Part shown: piece after piece, positions 25,347 to 35,100 of the stretch
Layout of the letters: the number at the start of each line of letters is the position of its first letter
Position numbering within the stretch: the first letter of the stretch is position 1
Notes under the pieces: model-generated
What the model saw: the letters and a program-made list of their open reading frames with translations, nothing else
The model's database searches: none
What the model was told of the DNA's origin: nothing
Assembly (NCBI RefSeq): GCF_040359615.1
Contig: NZ_CP132942.1
Coordinates: 3,658,001-3,722,000 of the forward strand
Source of the DNA: Tunturibacter psychrotolerans
GTDB taxonomy: Bacteria > Acidobacteriota > Terriglobia > Terriglobales > Acidobacteriaceae
Reading direction: 5' to 3'
DNA: 64,000 nt
Position numbers and translations under genes: made by a program

Positions 25347-26765
25347 ATGAGTGATTCAATTCACATTGCAGTCGTCGGTTCTGGCTACGTCGGATTAGTA
25401 GCTGCTGTTTGCTTTGCAGAGATGGGTCACAGCGTCGTGTGTGTGGACAATGACCAGCAAAAAGTCTCCGCGTTGCAAGGCGGAGAGAGTCTGATCCACG
25501 AAAAGTATCTGCCTGACCTCCTGCAGCGATACCGCAATGCCAGGGTGCGTTTCACAACCGACCTGTCTGCCGCCACGCGTGAAGCACAGGCAATCTTCAT
25601 AGCGGTAGGAACACCCCAGAGCGAAACAGGAGATGCCGACCTCTCTTATGTCGAAGCGGTCGCCAGTGAAATTGCTCGGTCCATCACGACTTATAAGGTG
25701 ATAGCAGAAAAGAGTACGGTTCCTGTCTACACGAATGAGTGGATTCGCCGCGTCATGGAACGCAATGGCGTCTCGCGTGAGATGTTTGACGTTGTCTCGA
25801 ACCCCGAGTTCTTGCGCGAAGGAACCGCCGTAGCCGATTTCCTCCATCCGGATCGAATTGTTGTCGGAACCGACAGCGACCGCGCTGCCGATATCATGGC
25901 GAGGATTTACGAACCCCTGACCTCCGGCAGATACTACGCGAAGGCAGGAGCCATCGACGGCGTCTGCAATCACGACACCCCACCGCCACTGTTACGCACC
26001 TCCACCAAGAGCGCCGAGATCATCAAGCACGCCTCAAACGCTTTTCTCGCATTGAAGATCTCTTTCATCAACGCCGTGTCCAATCTTTGCGAGGCCGCAG
26101 ACGCCGACGTCGAACAAGTCGCACAGGGCATGGGACTCGACAGCCGCATTGGTCCAAAATTTTTACGACCCGGAATCGGTTATGGGGGGTCCTGCTTCCC
26201 CAAAGATGTCGCGGCATTCCGCTCCGTCGCCGAGCAACTCGGAGTCAACTTTGCACTGCTGACCGAAGTCGAAAATATCAACGCGGACCAGAAGCGGCGT
26301 TTTCTTAGCAAGGTGCGTTCAGCACTCTGGACCCTTCGCGGGAAAAAGCTCGCTGTCCTCGGTCTTTCCTTCAAAGGCGGCACCGACGACATTCGCGACT
26401 CCCCTGCCATCGAGCTAGTTCAAATGTTGATGGAGGAAGGATGCTCCATCAGAGCCTTCGATCCCGCAGCAATGCAGCGTGCAGAGCACATACTCCCACC
26501 TCGCCCAAACTTCCAGTATGCTGTCGACCCATACGACGCCGCAACGGATGTAGACGCACTTCTGATCCTCACCGATTGGGCGGAGTTTGGCCGTCTCGAT
26601 CTCCAGCGACTCGCGGCCACCATGCGCTATCCCATCGTGCTCGATGGCCGCAATCTCTATGATCCCGACCTGATGCTGGAAAATGAGATCACTTACTTCA
26701 GTGTAGGAAGGCCCACGCGGCATCACACCCCGGAGCTCACAGCCGTTGCATCTCGCTCTCGTTAG
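25347..26765 (+). CDS. ugd: UDP-glucose 6-dehydrogenase
   Basis: A 472-residue NAD-dependent dehydrogenase that oxidises UDP-glucose to UDP-glucuronate in the cytoplasm. The dinucleotide site is VVGSGYVGLV (residues about 9-18). The NPEFLREG motif follows, with EKSTVPV before it, then the catalytic Cys283 in GYGGSCFPKD and the FKGGTDDIRDSP segment. Its length is at the upper end for the family (about 440-470). GGAG 6 bases upstream of the ATG supports the start. It is 107 bases upstream of a UDP-glucuronate decarboxylase gene on the same strand, so the pair converts UDP-glucose to UDP-xylose for surface polysaccharide. Confidence 0.93.
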   Translation: MSDSIHIAVVGSGYVGLVAAVCFAEMGHSVVCVDNDQQKVSALQGGESLIHEKYLPDLLQRYRNARVRFTTDLSAATREAQAIFIAVGTPQSETGDADLSYVEAVASEIARSITTYKVIAEKSTVPVYTNEWIRRVMERNGVSREMFDVVSNPEFLREGTAVADFLHPDRIVVGTDSDRAADIMARIYEPLTSGRYYAKAGAIDGVCNHDTPPPLLRTSTKSAEIIKHASNAFLALKISFINAVSNLCEAADADVEQVAQGMGLDSRIGPKFLRPGIGYGGSCFPKDVAAFRSVAEQLGVNFALLTEVENINADQKRRFLSKVRSALWTLRGKKLAVLGLSFKGGTDDIRDSPAIELVQMLMEEGCSIRAFDPAAMQRAEHILPPRPNFQYAVDPYDAATDVDALLILTDWAEFGRLDLQRLAATMRYPIVLDGRNLYDPDLMLENEITYFSVGRPTRHHTPELTAVASRSR

Positions 26766-26872
26766 TCGAAGCTTTGTTTTCGTCATACCTTCGAAGTCTT
26801 GAAATATCATTGCAATACGAATAGGTGAGGCTCTTTCCAAAGAGCTAAACCGTTGTAGCATCTGGGGGAACT

Positions 26873-27832
26873 ATGAATTCAAAAAGAATCCTCGTCACAG
26901 GAGCTGCAGGTTTTCTTGGCTCGCACCTTTGCGATTCCCTGCTCGACGCCGGAAACAGTGTCATTGGCGTCGACAACCTGAGCACAGGCAATGAAGCAAA
27001 CCTCGCCCACCTTCAGAACGAGCCCCGCTTCGACTTTACTGAGATCGATATCTGTCAGCCCTTCGACGTCGGCAAAGTCGACTTCGTCTTCAACTTTGCC
27101 TCACCCGCAAGTCCCGTCGACTACGCCCGACTCGGCGTTGAAACCCTCCTTGTCGGGTCGGCGGGAACCATCAACACGCTCGAAATTGCGAAGAAACACC
27201 ACGCCGGCTATCTTCACGCATCTACCTCCGAGTGCTATGGCGATCCGGAGGTTCATCCACAGACTGAGGACTACTGGGGACATGTCAACCCGGTCGGCCC
27301 CCGATCGGTCTACGACGAAGCCAAAAGGTTCTCCGAGGCTGCCGTCATGGCCTATCACCGTTACCATCAAGTGAATACGCACCTCGTGCGAATCTTCAAT
27401 ACGTATGGACCAAGGTTACAAATCAATGATGGCCGCGTCATTTCCAACCTCATGACGCAGGCTCTTCGCGGTGAGCCTCTCACCATCTACGGCGATGGAA
27501 TGCAGACCCGAAGCTTCTGTTACGTCTCGGATCTGATCGCAGGCATTGTCGCCCTGGCGGACTCGAACGAGCACCTCCCGGTCAACATCGGCAATCCAGA
27601 AGAGTGGACCATCCTGAGTTGTGCCGAAGAAATTCTCAAGCTCATCGGGTCAGACAAGAAAATCGTCTTCAAGCCCCTCCCCCAGGACGATCCAACACGT
27701 CGCAGACCCGACATCAGCAAGGCAATCAGGCTGCTCGGGTGGACCCCGAAGATTAAGCTTCGTCAGGGGCTCGAGATGTCGTTAGCCTACTTTCGAGCTA
27801 ATGTCGAAACCGGGCTAGTTCAAAATCCATAA
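26873..27832 (+). CDS. UDP-glucuronate decarboxylase (UDP-xylose synthase type)
   Basis: A 319-residue short-chain dehydrogenase of the extended type. It shows the NAD site VTGAAGFLGSHL, the UXS-typical ASPASPVDY, STSECYGDPEVHPQ and YWGHVNPVGPRS, the catalytic YxxxK (Tyr147, Lys151) and R-x-F-N-T-Y-G-P. This group decarboxylates UDP-glucuronate to UDP-xylose, using the product of the upstream ugd gene. A GGGGGAAC ribosome binding site precedes the ATG. A UDP-glucose 4-epimerase or dTDP-glucose dehydratase is less likely because of the ASPASP and WGHVNP motifs. Confidence 0.88.
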   Translation: MNSKRILVTGAAGFLGSHLCDSLLDAGNSVIGVDNLSTGNEANLAHLQNEPRFDFTEIDICQPFDVGKVDFVFNFASPASPVDYARLGVETLLVGSAGTINTLEIAKKHHAGYLHASTSECYGDPEVHPQTEDYWGHVNPVGPRSVYDEAKRFSEAAVMAYHRYHQVNTHLVRIFNTYGPRLQINDGRVISNLMTQALRGEPLTIYGDGMQTRSFCYVSDLIAGIVALADSNEHLPVNIGNPEEWTILSCAEEILKLIGSDKKIVFKPLPQDDPTRRRPDISKAIRLLGWTPKIKLRQGLEMSLAYFRANVETGLVQNP

Positions 27833-28023
27833 CTGAGAAGTTGTTCTCATAGAGAATTTAGTAAAAATTTCCCCGTGAAAAGACAATGAATCAGAGTTGC
27901 GATCATCCGCGATATTCGAGCCTTCATTGTTAATTTCTCGAGTAAATGAGTTGCCGTAAGAAACGCTGGATGAGTACTTACGTCTTAGTGCGAGGGACAA
28001 ATTAGTTTTAACTTTTGCGATTG

Positions 28024-28055
28024 GAGAACATCTCTTTAGGTGAGAAGATGTTCTC
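28024..28055. promoter_or_regulatory. Inverted repeat before the LuxR-type regulator
   Basis: GAGAACATCT (28024-28033) and AGATGTTCTC (28046-28055) form a perfect 10-base inverted repeat with a 12-base spacer, 34 bases before the regulator ATG. It could be an operator (autoregulation) or a leader hairpin. Confidence 0.5.
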
Positions 28056-28088
28056 AATTGAGCGACCAACCTTTGGCTGGAGAGACTC

Positions 28089-28841
28089 ATGAAGCGATTT
28101 ATTGAAGAAAGAACTTCCCATGGCGCCATCAAGGTGATGGTGGCAAATCTTCCCATCATTCTCTGTGAGCTTTTGCAGGGTGCATTTCAAGCCGTTCCGG
28201 ACATTAAGATCGTCCTCCCCGCCAACGAACTCCAGCATCTTCTCAATCCGGCCGAACCTGTCCCGGTCGACGTCATCCTCATCGGCTCTTCAAAGACGGA
28301 CTCTCCCGGCGCCGTCTCCATTCTTCAGTCCATCCCTGACGCATACAAGACTGCCCGCGTCGTCGTCCTCACCCAGGACCCCGACTATGCCGAGGTCATC
28401 TCCTTGTTTCGCGCCGGCGCGAAGGGAATCTTCGGCAGCGCCGACCTTCGATTCGAACTCCTGTGCAAGTGCATCCGGTGCGTCCATCAGGGACAGATCT
28501 GGGCAAAAAACGAGTTGCTCGCTCACCTGGTCTCTTCCTTGTCTCACCCAAGATCTACGAACGTCATCGACCGCCACGGCAAGCCGCTGCTCACCACACG
28601 AGAGCAACAGGTCCTGCATCTTCTATCCGACGGTCTCAGCAACTCCGAACTAGCCACGGTCCTCAAACTGAGCGAGCACACCATTAAGAATCACCTATTC
28701 CGCATCTACGACAAACTCGGAGTCTCGAACCGGATGGAGGCCGTCTTGTACGCGCTTACCCCTCGCAACCCGCCCCCGGTACAAAATCGCCCCTCGAATC
28801 CTATGCCCTCTAACAAAATCACAATCATCAAAACAGCATAG
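28089..28841 (+). CDS. NarL/LuxR-type regulator with an atypical receiver
   Basis: A 250-residue protein. Residues about 14-135 have the receiver fold (IKVMVANLPIILCELLQGAF, VVVLTQDPD, FRAGAKGIFG), but the usual phosphoacceptor strand reads VDVILIGSSK, with no Asp at the expected place. The DD pair and the conserved Lys are missing too. Residues about 165-228 form a LuxR helix-turn-helix: LTTREQQVLHLLSDGLSN and LKLSEHTIKNHLFRIYDKLGV. It probably responds without Asp phosphorylation. Its place after the ugd/UXS pair suggests control of polysaccharide genes. A 10-base inverted repeat lies just upstream. Confidence 0.85.
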   Translation: MKRFIEERTSHGAIKVMVANLPIILCELLQGAFQAVPDIKIVLPANELQHLLNPAEPVPVDVILIGSSKTDSPGAVSILQSIPDAYKTARVVVLTQDPDYAEVISLFRAGAKGIFGSADLRFELLCKCIRCVHQGQIWAKNELLAHLVSSLSHPRSTNVIDRHGKPLLTTREQQVLHLLSDGLSNSELATVLKLSEHTIKNHLFRIYDKLGVSNRMEAVLYALTPRNPPPVQNRPSNPMPSNKITIIKTA

Positions 28842-28844
28842 GAA

Positions 28845-28887
28845 GTTGCCTTTCTCGTTGTCATCCCGGTAGGGAATCTGCCGTTGC
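28845..28887. repeat. 43-base intergenic repeat, copy 1
   Basis: This stretch, starting 4 bases after a gene stop, matches 38157-38199 at about 36 of 43 positions. The core TCATCCC-GGTA-GGGAATCTG contains a short inverted repeat. It resembles a REP-type element at gene 3' ends. Confidence 0.65.
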
Positions 28888-29072
28888 ACTCGTCTACGGG
28901 CAGGATCCATATCTCCGGCAACTCGGTGGGTTTCTTTCAGAACCGGTGATACACTAACTCTTAGGCTAAGGTGCAGATATCCTGAGCAGAGAGATCAACT
29001 CCCTGCTCCGCACCCATCCGAACATTCTCCGGAGATCATGTCTCCGGGCTCAAGAGGTACCAAGCAGCTCCG

Positions 29073-29372
29073 ATGGTTATTCTTCTCGTCATCATTCACG
29101 TTGTCGTCTGTCTCTTCCTCATTGGTGTCGTCCTCCTGCAGCAAGGCAAGTCCGCCGACCTCGCCGGAGCCTTCGGCGGTCAAGGCTCGCAGACCGCATT
29201 CGGTCCTCGCGGCGCAGCCAACCTCCTCACCAAGCTGACCACCTACTCGGCGATCGTCTTCATGCTCACCTCCATCGGCCTGACGATCCTGTTGTCCCGC
29301 GCAGGCGGAGACCACTCCGTCCTCTCCGGCACCGCGCACCCGACCCACCAGACAACGCCAGCCAAGAAGTAG
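29073..29372 (+). CDS. secG: Preprotein translocase subunit SecG
   Basis: A 99-residue inner-membrane subunit of the SecYEG channel. It has the SecG pattern: a first helix (VILLVIIHVVVCLFLIGVVL), the LQQGKSADLAGAFGG loop with the usual Q-x-G-K/GAFGG residues, and a second helix (SAIVFMLTSIGLTILLS) with a polar C-terminal tail. The length is typical. In many bacteria secG follows tpiA, but here no tpiA is next to it. A hairpin terminator follows, so it is probably a single-gene unit. Confidence 0.93.
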   Translation: MVILLVIIHVVVCLFLIGVVLLQQGKSADLAGAFGGQGSQTAFGPRGAANLLTKLTTYSAIVFMLTSIGLTILLSRAGGDHSVLSGTAHPTHQTTPAKK

Positions 29373-29390
29373 TCCTTTTCAGTCTTCCGA

Positions 29391-29420
29391 GATGCGCAGG
29401 CCACCGGCTTGCGCATCTTT
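29391..29420 (+). terminator. Terminator after secG
   Basis: GATGCGCA (29391-29398) pairs with TGCGCATC (29410-29417) and is followed by TTT. It lies 19 bases after the secG stop. Confidence 0.65.
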
Positions 29421-29464
29421 CATTTCACTGCTCAAATTACACCCACCCTCCCAGGCCAAACCAT

Positions 29465-30094
29465 ATGATCCACGAGATCCTCACCGTCGGGCCGCTGCAA
29501 TGCAACTGCTCCATCCTTGGAGACGAGAACTCCCACGAAGCCATCGTCGTTGACCCGGGCGACGACATTCCCCGCATCATGGCCGTCCTCGCCACCCACG
29601 GCCTCACCGTCAAAAAAATCGTCATCACCCACGCCCACATCGACCACATCGCCGGAGCCCATCGCCTCAAGCAGCTCACCGGCGCCCCCATCCTCTACAA
29701 CCAGCACGACCTCCCCCTGGTCAAAATGATGGACATTCAAGCCGGCTGGCTCGGCATCCCCACCCCCACCGTCTCCGCTCCCGACGACACCCTCGAGGAT
29801 GGCAAGCTCATCGCCGTCACCGGCCTCTCCGGCTCCATCCTCCACACTCCCGGCCACACCGAAGGAAGCGTCTGTCTCCACATCCCCACCCAATCCCTCC
29901 TCCTCGCCGGGGACACACTCTTCGCCGGCTCCGTCGGCCGCACCGACCTACCCGGCGGCAACACCCGCAAGCTCCTGAGCTCGATCCACGAGCGACTTCT
30001 CACCCTGCCCGACGACACCACCGTCATCCCCGGCCACGGCTCCCGAACCACCATCGGCACGGAACGGGACTCAAATCCATTCTTGCAAAACTAA
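29465..30094 (+). CDS. MBL-fold metallo-hydrolase (glyoxalase II-like)
   Basis: A 209-residue metallo-beta-lactamase-fold hydrolase. The metal motif is THAHIDHIAG (residues about 56-65). Further metal His/Asp are in HTPGHTEGS and LLAGDTLF, and a late His is in VIPGHGSRT. It is close to the YcbL/GloB-like cytoplasmic group, which hydrolyses thioesters such as S-lactoylglutathione or related small substrates; the actual substrate is unknown. It is a stand-alone gene between secG and a convergent aminotransferase, and it has no clear ribosome binding site. Confidence 0.88.
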   Translation: MIHEILTVGPLQCNCSILGDENSHEAIVVDPGDDIPRIMAVLATHGLTVKKIVITHAHIDHIAGAHRLKQLTGAPILYNQHDLPLVKMMDIQAGWLGIPTPTVSAPDDTLEDGKLIAVTGLSGSILHTPGHTEGSVCLHIPTQSLLLAGDTLFAGSVGRTDLPGGNTRKLLSSIHERLLTLPDDTTVIPGHGSRTTIGTERDSNPFLQN

Positions 30095-30151
30095 TAAATA
30101 GAATTAGTTATACGCATAACCGAAAGCAGAGCTTTACACGCATCACATGAA

Positions 30152-31330
30152 CTAGTAACTACCGTGGTTCAACCCTGTTACCGTTTTTATTCTCTGAATC
30201 CCGTCATCAAACTCCAGCATCTGCCCTAACAGACTCACCACTACGCGGCCAGCTCCGGCAATCCCATAAAACGCACCCGGATGCACAATTACCCCCGCCC
30301 CCCTCAGCAACCTCTCCGCCATATCCTCTTCAGCAAGCTTCTGCGGCAACCGCAGGATCGCACTCCACCCCGCCTCCACCCGTAACACTTCAACTCCACT
30401 CTCCGCCACCGACCGCAGATTCCCCCTCACCCGATCCAGAATCTGCTCCTGAATCCCCCGCCTCCCAGCCAACCACACCGGCAGCGCTCTCTGCATCGGA
30501 GCGTTCATCGACAGAAAGGTATCCGCCACCACCTCCAGCCGCCCCATCGCCCGGTTTCGATCCCCCTCCGGCCCGAAACCCACAATCCAACCCACCTTCA
30601 TCTGCGGCAACCCTGCGATCTTGCTCATCCCGCTCAGCACAAACGTCAACACCGGATGCGGCCCAACTGCAAAGCTCTCCAGCCTCGCACCCTCCTCCAA
30701 CGGATAATCCAGAAACACCTCATCAACGATCAACGCCAGCCCATGCCGAGCGCATATCTCCTCAAGCCTCGCTCGTTCCTTTGCCCCGGTAGCGTGACCC
30801 GTCGGATTATTCGGATTAACCAAAACAATCGCCTTCGTCCGCGGCCCAATCCTGCTCTCCAGCCCCGCAAAATCGATCCACCACCCATAGTCATAAAACA
30901 GCGGATAAGGCTTCAGCCGCACATCTTCCAGATCCGCCAGAAAATCAAACAGTGGATAGCTCGGCTGCGCGACCAGCACCTCGTCACCCGCGTCGCACAA
31001 CAGCCGAAACAGATACCCATACCCCTCACTCGTACTCGTCGTCAGCACCACGCTATCCGGGTCGACATCCGCGCCATGCTCCCCGTAGTACCCCCCAACC
31101 GCCTCCCGCGCGAACCTCATCCCACGAGGATCCGGATCGTACGTCATCGCCTCCCCGCTCGCCAACGGCGCAAGAATAGCCTCGGCATCATAATCAAACC
31201 CACAAACCGTGGGATTCGAAACAGTCAGGTCGACCAGCTTCCGCCCTGCCACCCGCGCTTCACGAATCGCCGCAGCAAACCCACTCGCCCCCACATCCCA
31301 ACCAGTCCGCGCAGAAAACCGATAGCTCAC
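30152..31330 (-). CDS. PLP-dependent class I/II aminotransferase
   Basis: A 392-residue fold-type I enzyme. VNPNNPTG (residues about 172-179) is the cofactor/substrate signature, DEVFLDYPL carries the Asp that contacts pyridine nitrogen, and the Schiff-base Lys is in SGMSKIAGLPQMK. A late Arg for carboxylate binding is not located with certainty. Such enzymes transfer amino groups between amino and oxo acids in the cytoplasm. Substrate cannot be told; it could be an aromatic or aspartate-like transaminase. The start is GTG 31330. It stands alone and converges on the MBL gene. Confidence 0.88.
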   Translation of the reverse strand: MSYRFSARTGWDVGASGFAAAIREARVAGRKLVDLTVSNPTVCGFDYDAEAILAPLASGEAMTYDPDPRGMRFAREAVGGYYGEHGADVDPDSVVLTTSTSEGYGYLFRLLCDAGDEVLVAQPSYPLFDFLADLEDVRLKPYPLFYDYGWWIDFAGLESRIGPRTKAIVLVNPNNPTGHATGAKERARLEEICARHGLALIVDEVFLDYPLEEGARLESFAVGPHPVLTFVLSGMSKIAGLPQMKVGWIVGFGPEGDRNRAMGRLEVVADTFLSMNAPMQRALPVWLAGRRGIQEQILDRVRGNLRSVAESGVEVLRVEAGWSAILRLPQKLAEEDMAERLLRGAGVIVHPGAFYGIAGAGRVVVSLLGQMLEFDDGIQRIKTVTGLNHGSY

Positions 31331-31410
31331 CCAATCATCCTAATGCGGCCTGCTACGAAGTAGCAGCAACCCACATCCTCAAATCCCAACGTCCCTTACA
31401 ATTGCCATTA

Positions 31411-32073
31411 ATGCCCCCAATCAAAGCAGTCCTCTTCGACTACGGCATGGTCCTCTCCGGCCCACCCGACCCCACCGCCTGGACCCGCATGCTCTCCATC
31501 ACTGGCCTCAACGAGGAGATTCTTCACCGCGAATACTGGGCACACCGTCACGCCTACGACCGAGGCGACCTCAACGCCGAGTCCTTCTGGCACACCGCTG
31601 CCTCAGGCGCCGGCATCGCCCTCACACCCCAACAATTCACCGACCTCGTCGCCGCCGACACCGATTACTGGTCCACCCTCAACCCACCCATGCTCGCATG
31701 GGTCAGCCAACTCCAGCGCTCCGGCATCCCCACCGGCATCCTCTCCAACATGCCCGACGCCATGGAAGCAGGCCTGCGCGCCCGCCACGCCTGGATCGAA
31801 TCCTTCGACCATCACACCTGGTCCCACGCCGTCAATCTCGCCAAACCCGAACCCGAGATCTACCACCACGCCGCCCAGGGTCTCAATACTCCCCCCGAAA
31901 ACATCCTCTTCCTCGACGACCGATCCGAGAACATCGCCGCAGCCCTCGCCGCTGGCATGCAGGCCATCCAGTACTCCACTCACCCAGCCTTCGAGCAGGA
32001 GATGCACGCCCGCGGGCTCGACCACCTCCTACAACTTGAGCGGAATACGGCCTCCCAAAACGGGAAGCTATAG
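31411..32073 (+). CDS. HAD-family hydrolase (HAD-IA, YihX-like)
   Basis: A protein of about 220 residues with the Rossmannoid HAD fold. The nucleophile motif is VLFDYGMVLS, where the second Asp of DxDx is replaced by Gly, as in FDFGGVL-type members. Motif II is GILSNMPD, the motif III Lys is in NLAKPEPEIY, and motif IV is ILFLDDRSENI. It should be a small-molecule phosphatase or dehalogenase-like enzyme in the cytoplasm. An in-frame TTG lies 9 bases earlier (31402); ATG 31411 is more likely. Substrate unknown. Confidence 0.85.
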   Translation: MPPIKAVLFDYGMVLSGPPDPTAWTRMLSITGLNEEILHREYWAHRHAYDRGDLNAESFWHTAASGAGIALTPQQFTDLVAADTDYWSTLNPPMLAWVSQLQRSGIPTGILSNMPDAMEAGLRARHAWIESFDHHTWSHAVNLAKPEPEIYHHAAQGLNTPPENILFLDDRSENIAAALAAGMQAIQYSTHPAFEQEMHARGLDHLLQLERNTASQNGKL

Positions 32074-32176
32074 TACCTCGGTAACGTATCGTCCCAATTC
32101 CTCCACCCCAACAGCGCCAGCGCAAGGAATATTTAAGGTCAGGCTGCACCAGCGTACTGCCCGCAGCTAACAAAAC

Positions 32177-35100
32177 ATGAAGACACCGCTCTCTCTCCGA
32201 CGTACAGTTGCCGGTCTCTGCGGCTTCATCGCTCTCCTCCTGATCGCCTCCCTTCCCCTGGCCGCCCAGCTCACCGGCCCCCAGCAACTCCTCTTCACCG
32301 GCCTGCTCGGCTCTTCGAACCCAGATCCCTCGAACGCGCGCTCCGCGCAGTTCAACGCCATCCAATCCGACTCCGCCGGCAACCTCTATCTCCTGCTCGA
32401 CCAGGGCGACGGCATCCGCCTCCTCAAAACCGACGCCTCCGCAACCAACATCCTCGCCCAAACCCATCTAGGCTCAACCGGCGACATCGGCCTAGCTATG
32501 GCCACCGATCCCGCAGGCAACCTCTACATCACCGGCACCACCACCTCCGGCATCCTCACCACAACCTCCGGCGCAGCCTTTCCCAACGCGGCCGATACAT
32601 CTATCAACTCGTTCATCGGCAAGTTCGACCAAAACTTAAATCCAATCTTCCTCACCTACGCCGGCAGCCCTCGCACCGCCGCCTCCGCCATCGCCGCCAC
32701 CTCCGACGCCGTCTTCCTCACCGGCAGCATCTTCGGCTCCGCGCTCCCCGTCACCCCCTCCGGCATCATCCAATCCCCCGCCTCAGGCTCCCTCCAAAAC
32801 GGCTTCGTAGAAAAGTTCAACACCACCGGCACCACCCTCCTCTACGCCACCTACCTCAGCGGCCAAAACGGCAACACCGCCCCCGCCGCCATCGCAGCCG
32901 ACCCCTCCGACAACGCCTACATCGCCGGCTACACCACCTCCACCGGCTATCCCACCCTCTCCGCCATTATTCCCGACATCCTCACCACCACCTCCGGCTT
33001 CCTCACCAAACTCACCCCCGCCGGCGACGGCATCGTCTTCTCCACCTTCATCCCCGGCCCCGGCATCTCCTCCCTCGCCATCGACCCCGTCGCCCAAAAT
33101 CTCCTCCTCACCGGCTCCATCGCCCCCGGCCAGTTCCCCATCGCCTCTGTCTCCTCCCCGCTGGTCAACACCAACTACCAGACCCTCCTCCGTCTCTCCC
33201 TGGACGGCAGCACACTCCTAACCTCCGAACTCCTCGCCCCCGGAACGCAATCCTCCGTCACCCCCGCACCCTCCGGCGCCGCCTGGGTATCGGCAACAGG
33301 CAACAACCCCGCCTGGCTCCTCCCGCTCACCGCTCTCTCCACCATCGGCAACAGCTACGCCCTTCGCATAACCCAACAAAACACTATCGACCAAACCATC
33401 CGCCTCGGCGGAATCCCCACCACCAACCTCGCCTTCGCAAGCGCCCCCGTCATCCTCACCAGCCTCACCGTCGACGCACTCGGCCAACCGACCTTCGCCG
33501 GCAGCGCTTCACCCACCGCAAGCTCCAGTCTCCTCGCCACCGAAACCTACGACCTCCCGCTCCTCAACACCCCAACCGCCGCACTCCCCTCAACCCTCCG
33601 CTCCGCCGCTCTCCCCACCGGCTCCTGCACCGGCAGCCTCTGCGCCGGTTCTGCCGCCTACCTCGCCAAACTCAACCCCACCACCGCCGCCCCCAGCCTC
33701 GCCCTCTCCACCGACGACTCCCCCAACCTGACTCTCCGCAACCTAGGCAGCAGCACCGCAACCAACCTCCAACTCACAGCCACAAACTTCACCCTCGCCA
33801 CCGACTGCCCCACCACCCTCGCTCCCAGCGCGGATTGCAACATCGCCCTCACCAGCACCAGCACCAATCCCGGCACCGTCACCGCCCAGGCCAGCAACGC
33901 CACCGCGCAAACCGTCACGCTCCCCGCCACCACAGCCACACCAAACGCAATCGTCTTCTCCCCGCGCGAACTCGACTTCGGCATACAAACCGCGACCAGC
34001 CCCATCGCCACACGAACCATCACAGTTACAAATTTAAGCAACACCCCGCAAACCTTCCCCTCGCAACTCGGCAGCAACCAATCCACGCCCTACATCTTCG
34101 CCGAATCCTCCAGCGACTGCCCCGCCGCAACCGGCAACACCAAAACCCTCGCCGCCAACGCCACCTGCCACATCACCCTCAGCTTCACTCCCTCCAGCTC
34201 CTCCGCCAACGACGGCTTCGCCCAGATCCCCTGGACCATCGGCACCGACTCCGCCCTCCTCACCGCCTACTCCCAAACGACAGACCTTAATCTCTCCGCC
34301 ACCGAGATCGACTTCGGCACCCAATTCGGCACCGGCTCCGACGCCAGCCCCACCCTCCCTCGCTATCTCTACATCTCCAACAACTCCGCCAACGCCGTCA
34401 CTCACACGCCCGTCACCCTCGCTGCCCCCTTCACCCTCACAGACCATTGCCCCACCACGCTCGAACCCCACACCGTCTGCCAGCTCGAAATAACCTATAA
34501 CTCCCCGGTAGCCCCATCAGCGGACTCCACCACTCTCACCCTCGACGAAGGCCTCACCGTCCTCATCACCGGCGCCACTCACCCCCAGCCCACCGGAATC
34601 GGCCAGTCCGCCAACCCCAACCTCACCGTCACCCCCGCCACCATCAGCTTCCCCAACGCCGTCCTCGTCACAAGCACCTCCAGCACCACCCAGACCGTCA
34701 CCATCGACAACATCGGCGCCGTCCCCTTCCCGCTCGCCCTCACCCTCACCGGCGACTTCACCGACGCAACCGACTGCGCCGCCACCCTCGCTGGCAACGC
34801 AACCTGCACCGTCGTCCTCACCTTCGCGCCATCGCAACCAGGCACCCGTCAAGGCCTCCTCTCCGTCACTGCCGGCAGTTCCTCTCCCTCTTACGTCACC
34901 CTCAGCGGCACCGGAACCGCCATCGTCACCGCACCCAACAACACCCTCGCCTTCGGCAACGTCCTCGTAGGCCAGCCGTCAGTCCAGTGGTACAAGGTCA
35001 ACGCCCCCTTCAGCACCCTAACCGCCACCACCTCCGCGCCCGACTTCAAAGCCATCCTCGTCGAAGACATCGGCTTCGGCCACGGCCAGCCGCCAACCTC

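Noticed and set aside
33743..33988. Apparent tandem repeats in the giant protein as CRISPR-like DNA
   Set aside because: The periodicity comes from repeated protein domains and biased codons, not from identical spaced repeats.
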